NCBI GenBank assembly: GCA_964483465.1
Contig: CAZABG010000011.1
Location: forward strand, 1-41,223
Direction of reading: 5' to 3'
DNA: 41,223 bases
DNA from: CAZABG01 sp964483465
GTDB taxonomy: Bacteria > Chlamydiota > Chlamydiia > Chlamydiales > Parachlamydiaceae
How positions within the stretch are numbered: the first letter of the stretch is position 1; every line of letters begins with the position of its first letter. Shown one piece after another: positions 17,988-25,366 of this stretch. A program made the position numbers and the translations under genes. The notes under the pieces were generated by a model. It was not told the origin of the DNA, ran no database searches, and saw nothing but the letters and a program-made list of their open reading frames with translations.

Positions 17988-17993
17988 ATCTCT

Positions 17994-18043
17994 ATTATAC
18001 TCCAATAAAAAATAGTTGATCAATTTAGACGTTAATTTATATC
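17994..18043. promoter_or_regulatory. Divergent promoter pair sharing a palindromic -35 (TTGATCAA)
   Basis: TTGATCAA at 18016-18023 is its own reverse complement. Leftward it gives -35 TTGATC (18018-18023), an 18-bp spacer and a perfect TATAAT (17994-17999 read on minus). Rightward it gives -35 TTGATC (18016-18021), a 16-bp spacer and TATATC (18038-18043). The two polymerases could not bind at once, so the genes at 17598-17987 and 18055-18936 should compete. Predicted start sites leave almost no 5' leader on either side. Confidence 0.55.
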
Positions 18044-18054
18044 CCTAAAAGTTA

Positions 18055-18936
18055 ATGCGTTTCATTTTGGTTCTATATTTTTTTTGTTTTATAAGCCTTT
18101 CAGCCAAAGAGAAATATGATCTCGCTTGCGCCGCTATCTTCCAGGATGAGGCAAGATTTTTAAGAGAATGGATCGAATTTCACAAAACGATCGGCGTTAA
18201 GCACTTCTATCTCTACAATAACTTGTCAAATGACGACTATTTTTCTGTCCTCGCCCCCTATGTCGCATCTAGGGAGGTAGAACTGATTGAGTGGCCCTTT
18301 CCTTCGAATACGCTTCAAGAGTGGAATCCCATCCAGTGCAGGGCGTATATGGATGCGATTACCCGATCGCTTGGGAAAGCCAAGTGGGTTGCCTTTATCG
18401 ATACGGACGAGTTCATCGTCCTTAAAAAAGGGCAAAACTTAGCTCATTTGTTAAAAAACTATGAAGATTATGGCGCGCTTAGTCTAAATTGGCAGATTTT
18501 TGGTCATTCTAACGTTCAAAAACTAAAATCCGAGGATTTCCTTGTTGAAAAACTAACGCTTAAAGGCGAGCCTTTAATGCGGGGAAATTTTCATGTCAAA
18601 TCAATCGTACAGCCAAAGCATGTTAAATCGTGTCATAATCCTCATTTTTTCAAACTGGAAAAGGAATATGAACAAGTCACAACTAGCAAAACTCCCTTCT
18701 ATGGAGCATTCAGCCCAACAATCGATTTAAGCATCGCGCAAATCAATCACTACTGGGTAAGGGATATCGAATATATGGAGAATGTAAAAATCGCGCGGCA
18801 AATAAAGTGGGGCGGGAATGTAGACGCAACCCGCTTATCCGGCCAGGATCTCAACCGGATTGAGGATCTTTCGGCTTATCCTTTTCTTTTGGAGATGAAG
18901 AGGCGTCTTTCATTATCGATTGATAAGCATCTTTAA
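18055..18936 (+). CDS. Exported glycosyltransferase-like protein (GT92/GT2-type)
   Basis: 293 residues. An N-terminal hydrophobic signal (MRFILVLYFFCFISLSA) precedes a GT-A-type domain. The segment YDLACAAIFQDEARFLREWIEFHKTIGVKHFYLYNN is characteristic of the glycosyltransferase 92 / Glyco_tranf_2_4 group (quoted in parts: AAIFQDEARFLREW, GVKHFYLYNN). The metal-binding D-x-D is DTD at 116-118 (WVAFIDTDEF). HYWVRD near residue 240 is a late catalytic-region motif of the group. Donor and acceptor sugars are unknown. A glycosyltransferase with a Sec signal is odd for an enzyme needing nucleotide sugars; it may be secreted into the host, where such donors exist. It is transcribed from the divergent promoter just upstream. 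Confidence 0.8.
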   Translation: MRFILVLYFFCFISLSAKEKYDLACAAIFQDEARFLREWIEFHKTIGVKHFYLYNNLSNDDYFSVLAPYVASREVELIEWPFPSNTLQEWNPIQCRAYMDAITRSLGKAKWVAFIDTDEFIVLKKGQNLAHLLKNYEDYGALSLNWQIFGHSNVQKLKSEDFLVEKLTLKGEPLMRGNFHVKSIVQPKHVKSCHNPHFFKLEKEYEQVTTSKTPFYGAFSPTIDLSIAQINHYWVRDIEYMENVKIARQIKWGGNVDATRLSGQDLNRIEDLSAYPFLLEMKRRLSLSIDKHL

Positions 18937-19036
18937 GCTCTTCTTGAATCTTCATCAATTTTTCGAAGTTTTGCTTCGCCTCATCGATTTCTTTTAAAGC
19001 TTTTAGAATACGAACAGAAGTATCTTGTACCGGCAT
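18851..19036 (-). CDS. Small coiled-coil protein, unknown function
   Basis: 61 residues. AAGGA lies 4 nt before the ATG and TATATA-like sequence just upstream, both supporting expression. The sequence is a single charged helix (SVRILKALKEIDEAKQNFEKLM, in part) followed by a Lys/Ser/Pro-rich tail ending PKDPQSG. Its 3' half overlaps the end of the convergent glycosyltransferase by 86 bp. No family is recognised. Confidence 0.55.
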   Translation of the reverse strand: MPVQDTSVRILKALKEIDEAKQNFEKLMKIQEELKDAYQSIMKDASSSPKEKDKPKDPQSG

Positions 19037-19078
19037 ACGTCCTTATATAACCGATTAGAGCTATTTAATCCTAACCGC

Positions 19079-20623
19079 TTATCTTTCAATGAATTCAACC
19101 TGCGTAAACTTCGCTTTCAAGGCTTCTATCTGAATGAGAAAGTTATATCTTTCATGTCCCGAATAAACGATACGTTTTAACTCTGGGCAAGTTTCTAAAA
19201 GATTTTCCATCCTGTTAAAAATTTTCCCTTCAAAAAAGCAGCCTAAAGTGACATCAATCTCTTCGATTTTATTCGCTACTTTACTTTTAAAAGGAATATG
19301 CGGCCAATACCTGCCCTTTAAAATCAAAATCTTAATTTTAGTGTCTTTCAAAGCGGTAAAAGTGTTGATGGAAACAGAATTTAAAACTTCACTTCCCAGG
19401 CTGATGTCCAAAACCTCCAAATTAGGAAGATAAGAAAGATACCTATTTAAGAGATGATCCATATTACTGTAAGTATGCCATCCAAAAAATGTGACGCTAG
19501 GTTGTTCTACCATGTAAAAAGCTTGAGTAAATCCATTTAGCGTCAAACGCTTTAATTTAGAATAGCCGCACTGAAGTATATCATAATGGTCTCCAGATAA
19601 CTCTAAAGAATCGAGTTTACTAACGATCTCAGTTAGGTATCTTTTTAAAATGGGAGATTCCCGTGAAAGATAAGATAGGCTAAAATGAGACAAATTCAAT
19701 TTACCTATTTCTTTCCAATCTTCGTCGTCTAGAATACAATGCGAAATGTCTAAATGCGTGATCGATCGAGCTAATAAGGTTTTAATTCCTGAAATGCTGA
19801 CAACCGTTAATTTTGCAAGTTCAGGATTGTTTTCTTTAAAGGAAGTTCTTTCTTGCCAAAAAGAGGCATTTCTAAATTCAACTTCCCGCTTATCCTTTAT
19901 TAATTTTAGCTGTTCTGCATTCCCCATATCTAATTCGATGAACTTCTCCTCCTGAGAGGCCTTTGCAAGTTCTTCAAAACCCTCTTTATGACCATTCAGC
20001 ACTATAGGCCAATCCAAATCCGGAATATGTTTACGCAACTCTAACATGATATTAGGTTCAAAGCGTAAACGTAGCTGAAGCCTATTCATGACTTTAGGAT
20101 CATCTTTTAAAAGCTGATAACAAAAGAGAGCCTCTTCAAAATTGATGGGAGAATAGCTATGAAAATAATCTAATAAGTATTCCCAGTTTAGACTGCTACC
20201 GAAGGTCTTATAGACCTCTACACGCATTTTAAAAGAGGGTGGAATGTGCTTATTGCATCTAACATCAAAATCGGCGACCATAAAACTGAAAGTTTCTTTG
20301 GATAGAAAGGGGAAATGCAGCTGATCGTTTTCAATACATTTTCTAAACTGTTCGCTTCTGGCAATCATGATAGTAACTTGGCAATCCTTAAAATAAGCCT
20401 CCTTGCCTTCTCTAAAGATATATTTTCTTCCAACTAGACTAACTGCCGCACCTTCTACTTTATCTACAGAACTAACAGAATAGGTAAGAGAAACCTTGTC
20501 TCTTACTTTGCATGAAACATCCTTGCATTCTTTAGCCTCTTCAAAAATATTAACAAGCGGATCCTCATCCCTTTTATCTGCTGCTAGTGGACTGCAATCA
20601 AATCCTTTGACTTGCTGTATCAT
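19079..20623 (-). CDS. LRR-type protein with BTB-like N-terminus, putative effector
   Basis: 514 residues from the ATG at 20623, which overlaps the ung stop (ATGA) with GGAG close upstream; a TTG three codons earlier is the alternative. The N-terminal third (KYIFREGKEAYF, CQVTIMIARSEQFRKCI, FPFLSKETF) has the rhythm of a BTB/POZ-like domain. The C-terminal half is irregular leucine-rich repeats (ITHLDISHCILDDEDW, LDSLELSGDHYDIL, LKRLTLNGF, LEVLDISLGSEVL). It is a distant paralog of the protein at 21671-23236; both end with a CPELKRIVYS / FPNLKRILYS motif. Eukaryotic-like repeat proteins of this sort in Chlamydiae are often secreted effectors; that is inference here. Coupling to ung is probably accidental. 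Confidence 0.8.
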   Translation of the reverse strand: MIQQVKGFDCSPLAADKRDEDPLVNIFEEAKECKDVSCKVRDKVSLTYSVSSVDKVEGAAVSLVGRKYIFREGKEAYFKDCQVTIMIARSEQFRKCIENDQLHFPFLSKETFSFMVADFDVRCNKHIPPSFKMRVEVYKTFGSSLNWEYLLDYFHSYSPINFEEALFCYQLLKDDPKVMNRLQLRLRFEPNIMLELRKHIPDLDWPIVLNGHKEGFEELAKASQEEKFIELDMGNAEQLKLIKDKREVEFRNASFWQERTSFKENNPELAKLTVVSISGIKTLLARSITHLDISHCILDDEDWKEIGKLNLSHFSLSYLSRESPILKRYLTEIVSKLDSLELSGDHYDILQCGYSKLKRLTLNGFTQAFYMVEQPSVTFFGWHTYSNMDHLLNRYLSYLPNLEVLDISLGSEVLNSVSINTFTALKDTKIKILILKGRYWPHIPFKSKVANKIEEIDVTLGCFFEGKIFNRMENLLETCPELKRIVYSGHERYNFLIQIEALKAKFTQVEFIER

Positions 20624-21273
20624 AAGCTCCAATCAATAGGTTTTAAGCCCATTTTTTCTAAAAATTGATTTGTTTTTGAGAAGGGTTTAGACCCGAAAAA
20701 TCCATTGTGAGCAGATAGTGGAGAGGGATGTGCCGATTCTAAGACACAGTGATTTTCGTTCGGCCTACCTTTAAATTTTTTGCGCGCAGAATTGCCCCAC
20801 AGTATAAAGACAAGCGGTTTTTGGCTATTGGCTAATACATCTACGACCTTATCTGTAAAAATTTCCCAGCCTCTACCATGATGTGAAAGGGGGTTTGAAG
20901 CTCTCACTGTCAAAGTTGCGTTTAAAAGCAATACGCCTTGCTCTGCCCATTTGCTTAAATTTCCGCTTTTAGCACGGGGTATTCCTAAATCACTTTCCAG
21001 TTCTTTATAAATATTTTTAAGCGAGGGAGGCAAAGGTATCCCATCTTGAACAGAAAAACAAAGGCCATGAGCTTGTCCTTCGCCGTGATAAGGATCTTGT
21101 CCAATAATAACCACTTTCACTCTATCTAGAGGGGTTAATTTTAAAGCGTTAAAAACCATCTCATCGGGAGGGTAGACTTTAAAATTTTTTCTTTCCTCGG
21201 CAACGAATTTTTCCAATTCATTCCAATAGGGCTTTTTCTTTTCTTCGCTTAAAGCCTCTTTCCACGTTTCCAT
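20620..21273 (-). CDS. ung: Uracil-DNA glycosylase
   Basis: 217 residues, normal family-1 length. It removes uracil from DNA, the first step of base-excision repair. Hallmarks: the water-activating loop GQDPYHG (about 58-64) with catalytic Asp, the Pro/Ser-rich loop IPLPPSLKNIYKEL, LLLNATLTV, and the leucine-loop HPSPLSAHNGFFGS with catalytic His. Its stop overlaps the start of the LRR-type gene. The 84-residue gene at 21342 is divergent from it across a 68-bp gap that holds a promoter. Confidence 0.97.
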   Translation of the reverse strand: METWKEALSEEKKKPYWNELEKFVAEERKNFKVYPPDEMVFNALKLTPLDRVKVVIIGQDPYHGEGQAHGLCFSVQDGIPLPPSLKNIYKELESDLGIPRAKSGNLSKWAEQGVLLLNATLTVRASNPLSHHGRGWEIFTDKVVDVLANSQKPLVFILWGNSARKKFKGRPNENHCVLESAHPSPLSAHNGFFGSKPFSKTNQFLEKMGLKPIDWSL

Positions 21274-21306
21274 ATGGCAAACACTATAGACATTTCACCC
21301 GATTTA

Positions 21307-21335
21307 TTGACCAAAAATTTCGATTAAGGTAGCCT
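21307..21335 (+). promoter_or_regulatory. Candidate promoter for the 84-residue gene
   Basis: TTGACC (21307-21312), 17-bp spacer, TAGCCT (21330-21335), then only 6 nt to the ATG at 21342. The -35 is good and the -10 weak. The spacing implies a leaderless transcript, as at 17987 and 30824. Confidence 0.4.
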
Positions 21336-21341
21336 TTCAGC

Positions 21342-21596
21342 ATGAAAAACATCGCCGAAAACAATCTTGTCCGATTCAAAAACATCACGAAAAAGAAAGA
21401 CGGCCTCTCCGCAAACTTTAAAGTTTCCGGTATCCGCGGCGGCACTCGCTTTTCATCGAGCATTTCCGTATCTCTTAACGACGCGGAAGTCGATTTGACA
21501 AACCCCTTGGAACTGATCATTGAAAAATGCGCCAAAATTGCAGTCAAAGACTACAAGCAGGCCGAACTTCAATTTGAAGGTCTTCATTCTATCTAA
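21342..21596 (+). CDS. Small conserved-looking protein, unknown function
   Basis: 84 residues, basic N-terminus then alternating short strands (LVRFKNITKKKDGLSANFKV, in part; TRFSSSISVSL) and an acidic helix (LTNPLELIIEKCAKIAVKDYKQAEL). It is soluble, with no signal. It is divergent from ung and directly upstream of tRNA-Pro. C. trachomatis also carries a small hypothetical gene beside ung, as I recall, so this may be the orthologue, but I cannot confirm it by sequence. Codon use and composition match the neighbouring housekeeping genes, supporting a real gene. Confidence 0.7.
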   Translation: MKNIAENNLVRFKNITKKKDGLSANFKVSGIRGGTRFSSSISVSLNDAEVDLTNPLELIIEKCAKIAVKDYKQAELQFEGLHSI

Positions 21597-21604
21597 CACT
21601 TAAT

Positions 21605-21679
21605 CAGGGTGTAGCGCAGCTTGGCTAGCGCACCTGCATGGGGTGCAGGGGGTCGGAGGTTCGAATCCTCTCACCCTGA
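21605..21679 (+). tRNA. tRNA-Pro (anticodon GGG)
   Basis: Folds as a cloverleaf: acceptor CAGGGTG/CACCCTG, D-stem GCGC/GCGC, anticodon stem CCTGC/GCAGG with loop ATGGGGT (anticodon GGG), variable GGGTC, T-arm GGAGG-TTCGAAT-CCTCT, discriminator A. CCA is not encoded. A T-run follows immediately. The last 9 bases are also the antisense 3' end of the LRR-type gene at 21671-23236. Confidence 0.95.
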
Positions 21680-23236
21680 TTTTTTTTCTGTAAATTTAAG
21701 CTTTGGAAAACGGTCGCGAAGCGTAGCTATTAACGGCTCATGGTGGATCGCGTCTTCTTTGCTGTATAGGATTCTTTTTAGATTCGGAAAGATGAAGATG
21801 AGCTTGTTTAAAAGGCTTTCAGGATTCGATTCGAAGAAATAGGTTCGGGAAATATCCAGTTGAATGAGGCCCAGGAACTTGGTGCGCAAAGGAGGGAATT
21901 TTCCCCATTTTACGCCGTTTAAGATGAGTTTATTGAGCTGGGGCGCTGCAGCATGCAGCTTAAGGAAGAATTCTTGATCGATAGTAACACTAGTTTGATG
22001 CGGACTTGTGTAGGCGAAAGTATGCAAAAAAGGGAATAAGGGCAGTACCTTATGATAAATAGTAAAATAATTTAGACAATCAAGCTCGAGGCTTCTCACA
22101 TGAGGCTGAGGATCAAAATCTATAACATTTGTTAAACTGAGCGCTTTAAACGGAACTTGGGTAAGAAAGGGAATATTTACATGGTTTTCAATAGTAAGCG
22201 ATCTAAGCCTAGAATAAAGCGGCTCAAGTACTTCCGGAAAAACGTTCATACGCTTTATAACTAAATCAACGTTGCTAAGATTTTCGCATAGATATATCCA
22301 GTCGTCTAAAGTTAAATTACATTCTTCTAAAGTAAGTTTTTTAAGAGATGAGGTTATGAGATTCATTACTCCATGCTCAGGCATGCACCTAACTAAAGTA
22401 AGCTCGCGAAGATCGGGATTATTTTTTAAAAGAATATGAACATCATTTGCATTGAAGACGCCATAACACTTCAACACTATTCTTTTTTTATTTCGAATAA
22501 TCGGAAAATATGCGCCTTTTAGATTGATGACGGCTGAATCGTGCTTATCGGTTAAAACGGCAAGCATTTCACCTTTTAATTTGGTGTCGCCTTCATACGT
22601 AATCCATTCACTATTTTCAGATTTAAGCTTTCTAATGAATTCAATGTAGTCAGAAGTTGATAATAGACTGATCTTATGCTGTATTTTGTATTTAAAATAA
22701 GGGTCATTTTTTAGAAAAAAATAAAAATGGACCAGTTTATGCAATGTGGCGTTCTGCAGTTCGTTTTCTAAGGATTCACGAATACGTGTCATCGTTTCAA
22801 AAGTCAGATATATTTCGAGAAGAGAACCAAACGTAATTTCGTTATTTCCTTCCAAGATAGAGCAAAAGTCTTTGAATCCGATTAATGTCAAATGCGGAAA
22901 TATCAAATGATTCTTGGCATACGCATAGCGGTATTTAGGCGCGAGTGTGATGATTTTATGAATCTGGTTTAAGGAAACGTATTCTTCTCCATCCTTAAAT
23001 CTAACCTTAACTCCAATCAAGGAACGGCACACCCACTCGAGCTTTTCTAAGTTATCCTTTCTTTGCGAAAGGAATAAGGTGATTTTTCTTTTTAAACAGG
23101 TGAGAGTTGTTTGATTTTGGCATCGTAAAGTTTTTTGGACTATTAGGGCTAGGTTAGATTCATCGTCAACTCCGCCGATTCTCGGAACTCCACTTTCCCA
23201 ACTTAGCAGATAGATGTCATCAAGTTGTACAGCCAC
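21671..23236 (-). CDS. LRR-type protein with BTB-like N-terminus, putative effector
   Basis: 521 residues from a GTG (weak GAGG upstream). The N-terminal ~180 residues (DGEEYVSLNQIHKIITLAPKYRYAYAK in pieces, FPHLTLIGFKDFCSILEG) look BTB-like. The rest is leucine-rich repeats (LRELTLVRCMPEHG, LKKLTLEECNLTLDDW, LRSLTIENHVNIP, LNKLILNGVKWGKFP). It is paralogous to 19079-20623, sharing the closing PNLKRILYS/PELKRIVYS element and overall layout. Its last codons, ending KKSG-stop, are supplied by the complement of the tRNA-Pro 3' end. No signal peptide; type III secretion is the usual route for chlamydial effectors but is not shown here. Confidence 0.8.
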   Translation of the reverse strand: MAVQLDDIYLLSWESGVPRIGGVDDESNLALIVQKTLRCQNQTTLTCLKRKITLFLSQRKDNLEKLEWVCRSLIGVKVRFKDGEEYVSLNQIHKIITLAPKYRYAYAKNHLIFPHLTLIGFKDFCSILEGNNEITFGSLLEIYLTFETMTRIRESLENELQNATLHKLVHFYFFLKNDPYFKYKIQHKISLLSTSDYIEFIRKLKSENSEWITYEGDTKLKGEMLAVLTDKHDSAVINLKGAYFPIIRNKKRIVLKCYGVFNANDVHILLKNNPDLRELTLVRCMPEHGVMNLITSSLKKLTLEECNLTLDDWIYLCENLSNVDLVIKRMNVFPEVLEPLYSRLRSLTIENHVNIPFLTQVPFKALSLTNVIDFDPQPHVRSLELDCLNYFTIYHKVLPLFPFLHTFAYTSPHQTSVTIDQEFFLKLHAAAPQLNKLILNGVKWGKFPPLRTKFLGLIQLDISRTYFFESNPESLLNKLIFIFPNLKRILYSKEDAIHHEPLIATLRDRFPKLKFTEKKSG

Positions 23237-23333
23237 TGTTTATGAACCCTCATAATTCTTCACTTATCATCTGCGGGATCTTAACAAATGGGTTTTATCA
23301 TCGATACATAAACATCTTGTAAACAAACGATTA

Positions 23334-23460
23334 ATGATCAGGGGTAATATCTGAATGATGTTATTGCCCTAACATGAACATTTCCACTGCTTAAGATGAA
23401 GAAGAACATAAGTATATATATAACTAGTCTTCTTCTATAGAGGGTGTGGAAAGTGTTCAT
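23334..23460 (+). repeat. Palindromic element, copy A
   Basis: Shares with copy B (24561-24680) the left mark ATGATCAGG, then TTTCCACTGC, an AAGAAGA-containing arm, an AT-rich centre, and the right end GTGTGGAAAGTGTTCAT. Outer arms: ATGAACATTTCCAC (23374-23387) against GTGGAAAGTGTTCAT (23446-23460), one base unpaired. Inner perfect arms: GAAGAAGA (23398-23405) and TCTTCTTC (23428-23435). It occupies the otherwise gene-free 23237-23520 interval. After it come ~45 bp and AAAGGAGG, the Shine-Dalgarno of the gene at 23521. Confidence 0.7.
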
Positions 23461-23520
23461 AAAACCGGAATTTGACATTATCCACGCCCTTTACCATTCT
23501 CCGCAAAAAAGGAGGAATGA

Positions 23521-24429
23521 ATGTCATCGATACTAAGTGACACTTACAGTCATTCATACATTAAAGCGTATGGCCCTCTTTCTGGATGTGAACTCCACAT
23601 GCCATCTCCACTCGCAAAAGAAACAATGATTTTTTTGACTCTTCTAATGAAGTGTGAGCAGCGCCATTTGACCTTAGATAAAACTAAAAATTTAAACTTT
23701 CGTAATAAAGCAAAACGGCTATCCGAATCCGATTTAAATCTCTTTACGGAAAAAACCGCTAAAATGATTGTGTTCATTCACAATGTTTACTCAACTCTCC
23801 CCGTATATTTTCCAACTAGAGAGTATTTGCAGGGCGTTGCGGAAAAAGAACGCATGCTTATCTCCATGTATCACTCGATCATCCATGCCTATAATCGGGA
23901 GTTATCAACCGGCATGGCTCTTCGTCCTTTAGATGCTCCCGCCCTAAGAAGGCGAAGTTTTGAATTGGGAACGAGGAATTGGATTCATGAAGGAAATAAA
24001 GTCCAAGTATTCATTAACGGATCTTTTCTATTTTCTCAGGGAGGGCTAGGCTTAAAAATTTGCATCAAAGATTTACATCAGAGTTTTGCGGAAGCCAGTT
24101 TTTATGATAATGGGGAAATTTTATATGTAATAGATGTTAAATCGTTAGTTCCAAGAGATTCATTATCAAATCATTACTCTTTCATCGATTTAATAACCCA
24201 ATTAATCTTTAACATTTGGGAAAAACAAGGAAACGATCATTTAGCAATTGTTTACCGAGTATCTTATTTTTCTAGCACAAGCCTTGGTTATAATCTGGAT
24301 CATCTGGATCCAAATGATGAATGGAAACAACAGATTAACTATACACGCGCAACCGCTCTTCCTTACTTTGAGTATTTTGAAAAAGTTATTGAGCTAGCGT
24401 TTCCGATTGTTCCTACAAATCAAATTTAG
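23521..24429 (+). CDS. Protein of unknown function between two palindromic elements
   Basis: 302 residues with a strong Shine-Dalgarno (AAAGGAGG) upstream. It is soluble with no signal or membrane segment. The first half is helical and basic (ERMLISMYHSIIHAYNREL, LRPLDAPALRRRSFELG); the second half alternates strands (KVQVFINGSFLFSQGG, EASFYDNGEILYVIDVKSL, DHLAIVYRVSYFSS). No catalytic motif or family is recognised. It is bracketed by two same-orientation copies of a ~125-bp palindromic element, so it may be part of a small mobile or regulatory unit. Interval 24430-24560 after it holds no gene that I can see. Confidence 0.75.
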   Translation: MSSILSDTYSHSYIKAYGPLSGCELHMPSPLAKETMIFLTLLMKCEQRHLTLDKTKNLNFRNKAKRLSESDLNLFTEKTAKMIVFIHNVYSTLPVYFPTREYLQGVAEKERMLISMYHSIIHAYNRELSTGMALRPLDAPALRRRSFELGTRNWIHEGNKVQVFINGSFLFSQGGLGLKICIKDLHQSFAEASFYDNGEILYVIDVKSLVPRDSLSNHYSFIDLITQLIFNIWEKQGNDHLAIVYRVSYFSSTSLGYNLDHLDPNDEWKQQINYTRATALPYFEYFEKVIELAFPIVPTNQI

Positions 24430-24560
24430 TCCTTAATAATTAGATTCTTATGAATTTAAAATCCCCCGTTTTCCGCTCTAAAAGTTTAGATTTTCTTTAG
24501 ACAACTCTTCCTCGCGCGAAAAAAGATCTATCTTCACTATCTTGTTCTTATAAACTCTGG

Positions 24561-24680
24561 ATGATCAGGTTATGAACGCGATTTTCACTGTAGTTGTAAA
24601 CTTTTCCACTGCACTAGATAAAGAAGATAAGTTTAATATATATATTATCTTCATCATAAGAGAGTGTGGAAAGTGTTCAT
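24561..24680 (+). repeat. Palindromic element, copy B
   Basis: Matches copy A in order and spacing of its blocks. Outer arms CTTTTCCAC (24601-24609) and GTGGAAAG (24666-24673). Inner perfect arms GAAGATAA (24623-24630) and TTATCTTC (24645-24652). The inner arms differ from copy A but remain complementary, so the pairing is conserved rather than the bases. The right end runs into the start codon at 24679. Confidence 0.7.
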
Positions 24681-25353
24681 GACTAGTCATTCAGTGGAAA
24701 ACTACTTCGATATTTCAGAATTTCCGTTTCCGGAATTGTTCACGGATGTTCAAAATGTGTGGGATATCCTGAAGATAATTTCGCCCTTTTTAAAAAAACA
24801 GAAATTGGGGCAGATTCTAGGCGAAGTTTCGCCGCAGGCCTATCTTGTCTCGCCGGAACTGATATCTATCGGCAGAGGCAGCGTAATTGAGCCGGGTGCC
24901 TATATTAAAGGTCCGTGTCTCATCGGAGAAAACTGTACAATTAGACACGGCGCCTATATTCGCGGCGATTGCATAGCCGGAAATAAAGTTGTAATTGGGC
25001 ATGATACCGAAGTCAAGAATGCACTATTCTTAAATGGAGCTCATGCGGCGCATTTTGCGTACGTAGGAGACTCGATTTTAGGAAATAGGGTTAATCTTGG
25101 GGCAGGAACAAAACTTGCGAACCTGAGGCTTAATAATCAATCTATCAAAATTGAAGGAACGGATACAGGCATTAGAAAATTCGGCGCCATTTTAGGCGAT
25201 GAGGCTCAAACCGGCTGCAATTCCGTACTAAATCCGGGAACTTTGGTGGGAAAAGGTTCGATTATCCTTCCGTCTTTAAATGTTGGAGGCGTAATCGGGG
25301 CTCAAGTTCGGGTCGAAGGTGATTTTTCTCTTCGGATTCGTCCTAAAACCTGA
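24679..25353 (+). CDS. GlmU-like left-handed beta-helix (hexapeptide) protein
   Basis: 224 residues from the ATG at 24679; an in-frame GTG at 24664 lies inside the palindromic element and is less likely. After ~45 helical residues, hexapeptide repeats (ISIGRG SVIEPG AYIKGP CLIGEN CTIRHG AYIRGD CIAGNK VVIGHD in successive turns) build a left-handed beta-helix. An insertion with GDSILGNRVNLGAGTKLANLRL and a GAILGDEAQTG turn resemble the acetyltransferase half of GlmU and related sugar-nucleotide enzymes. The uridylyltransferase domain is absent. In C. trachomatis a glmU-annotated gene sits beside ispA, as I recall, matching the context here. Likely an acyl- or acetyltransferase in cell-envelope sugar metabolism; substrate unknown. 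Confidence 0.8.
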   Translation: MTSHSVENYFDISEFPFPELFTDVQNVWDILKIISPFLKKQKLGQILGEVSPQAYLVSPELISIGRGSVIEPGAYIKGPCLIGENCTIRHGAYIRGDCIAGNKVVIGHDTEVKNALFLNGAHAAHFAYVGDSILGNRVNLGAGTKLANLRLNNQSIKIEGTDTGIRKFGAILGDEAQTGCNSVLNPGTLVGKGSIILPSLNVGGVIGAQVRVEGDFSLRIRPKT

Positions 25354-25366
25354 TAAAATCCTGCGC

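Noticed and set aside
20624..20632. TTG start giving MEL before the LRR-type protein
   Set aside because: The ATG at 20623 forms the usual ATGA overlap with ung; the TTG reading would only add three residues.
21680..21692. T-run after tRNA-Pro as a separate terminator
   Set aside because: No stem other than the tRNA itself precedes it; it also encodes the Lys codons of the convergent gene.
24664..24678. GTG start of the hexapeptide protein inside palindrome copy B
   Set aside because: The extra residues are encoded by the repeat end, which is equally present in copy A where it is not coding; ATG 24679 is preferred.
23334..24680. Palindromic repeats as a CRISPR array
   Set aside because: Only two copies more than 1 kb apart with a gene between them, no spacers and no cas genes.
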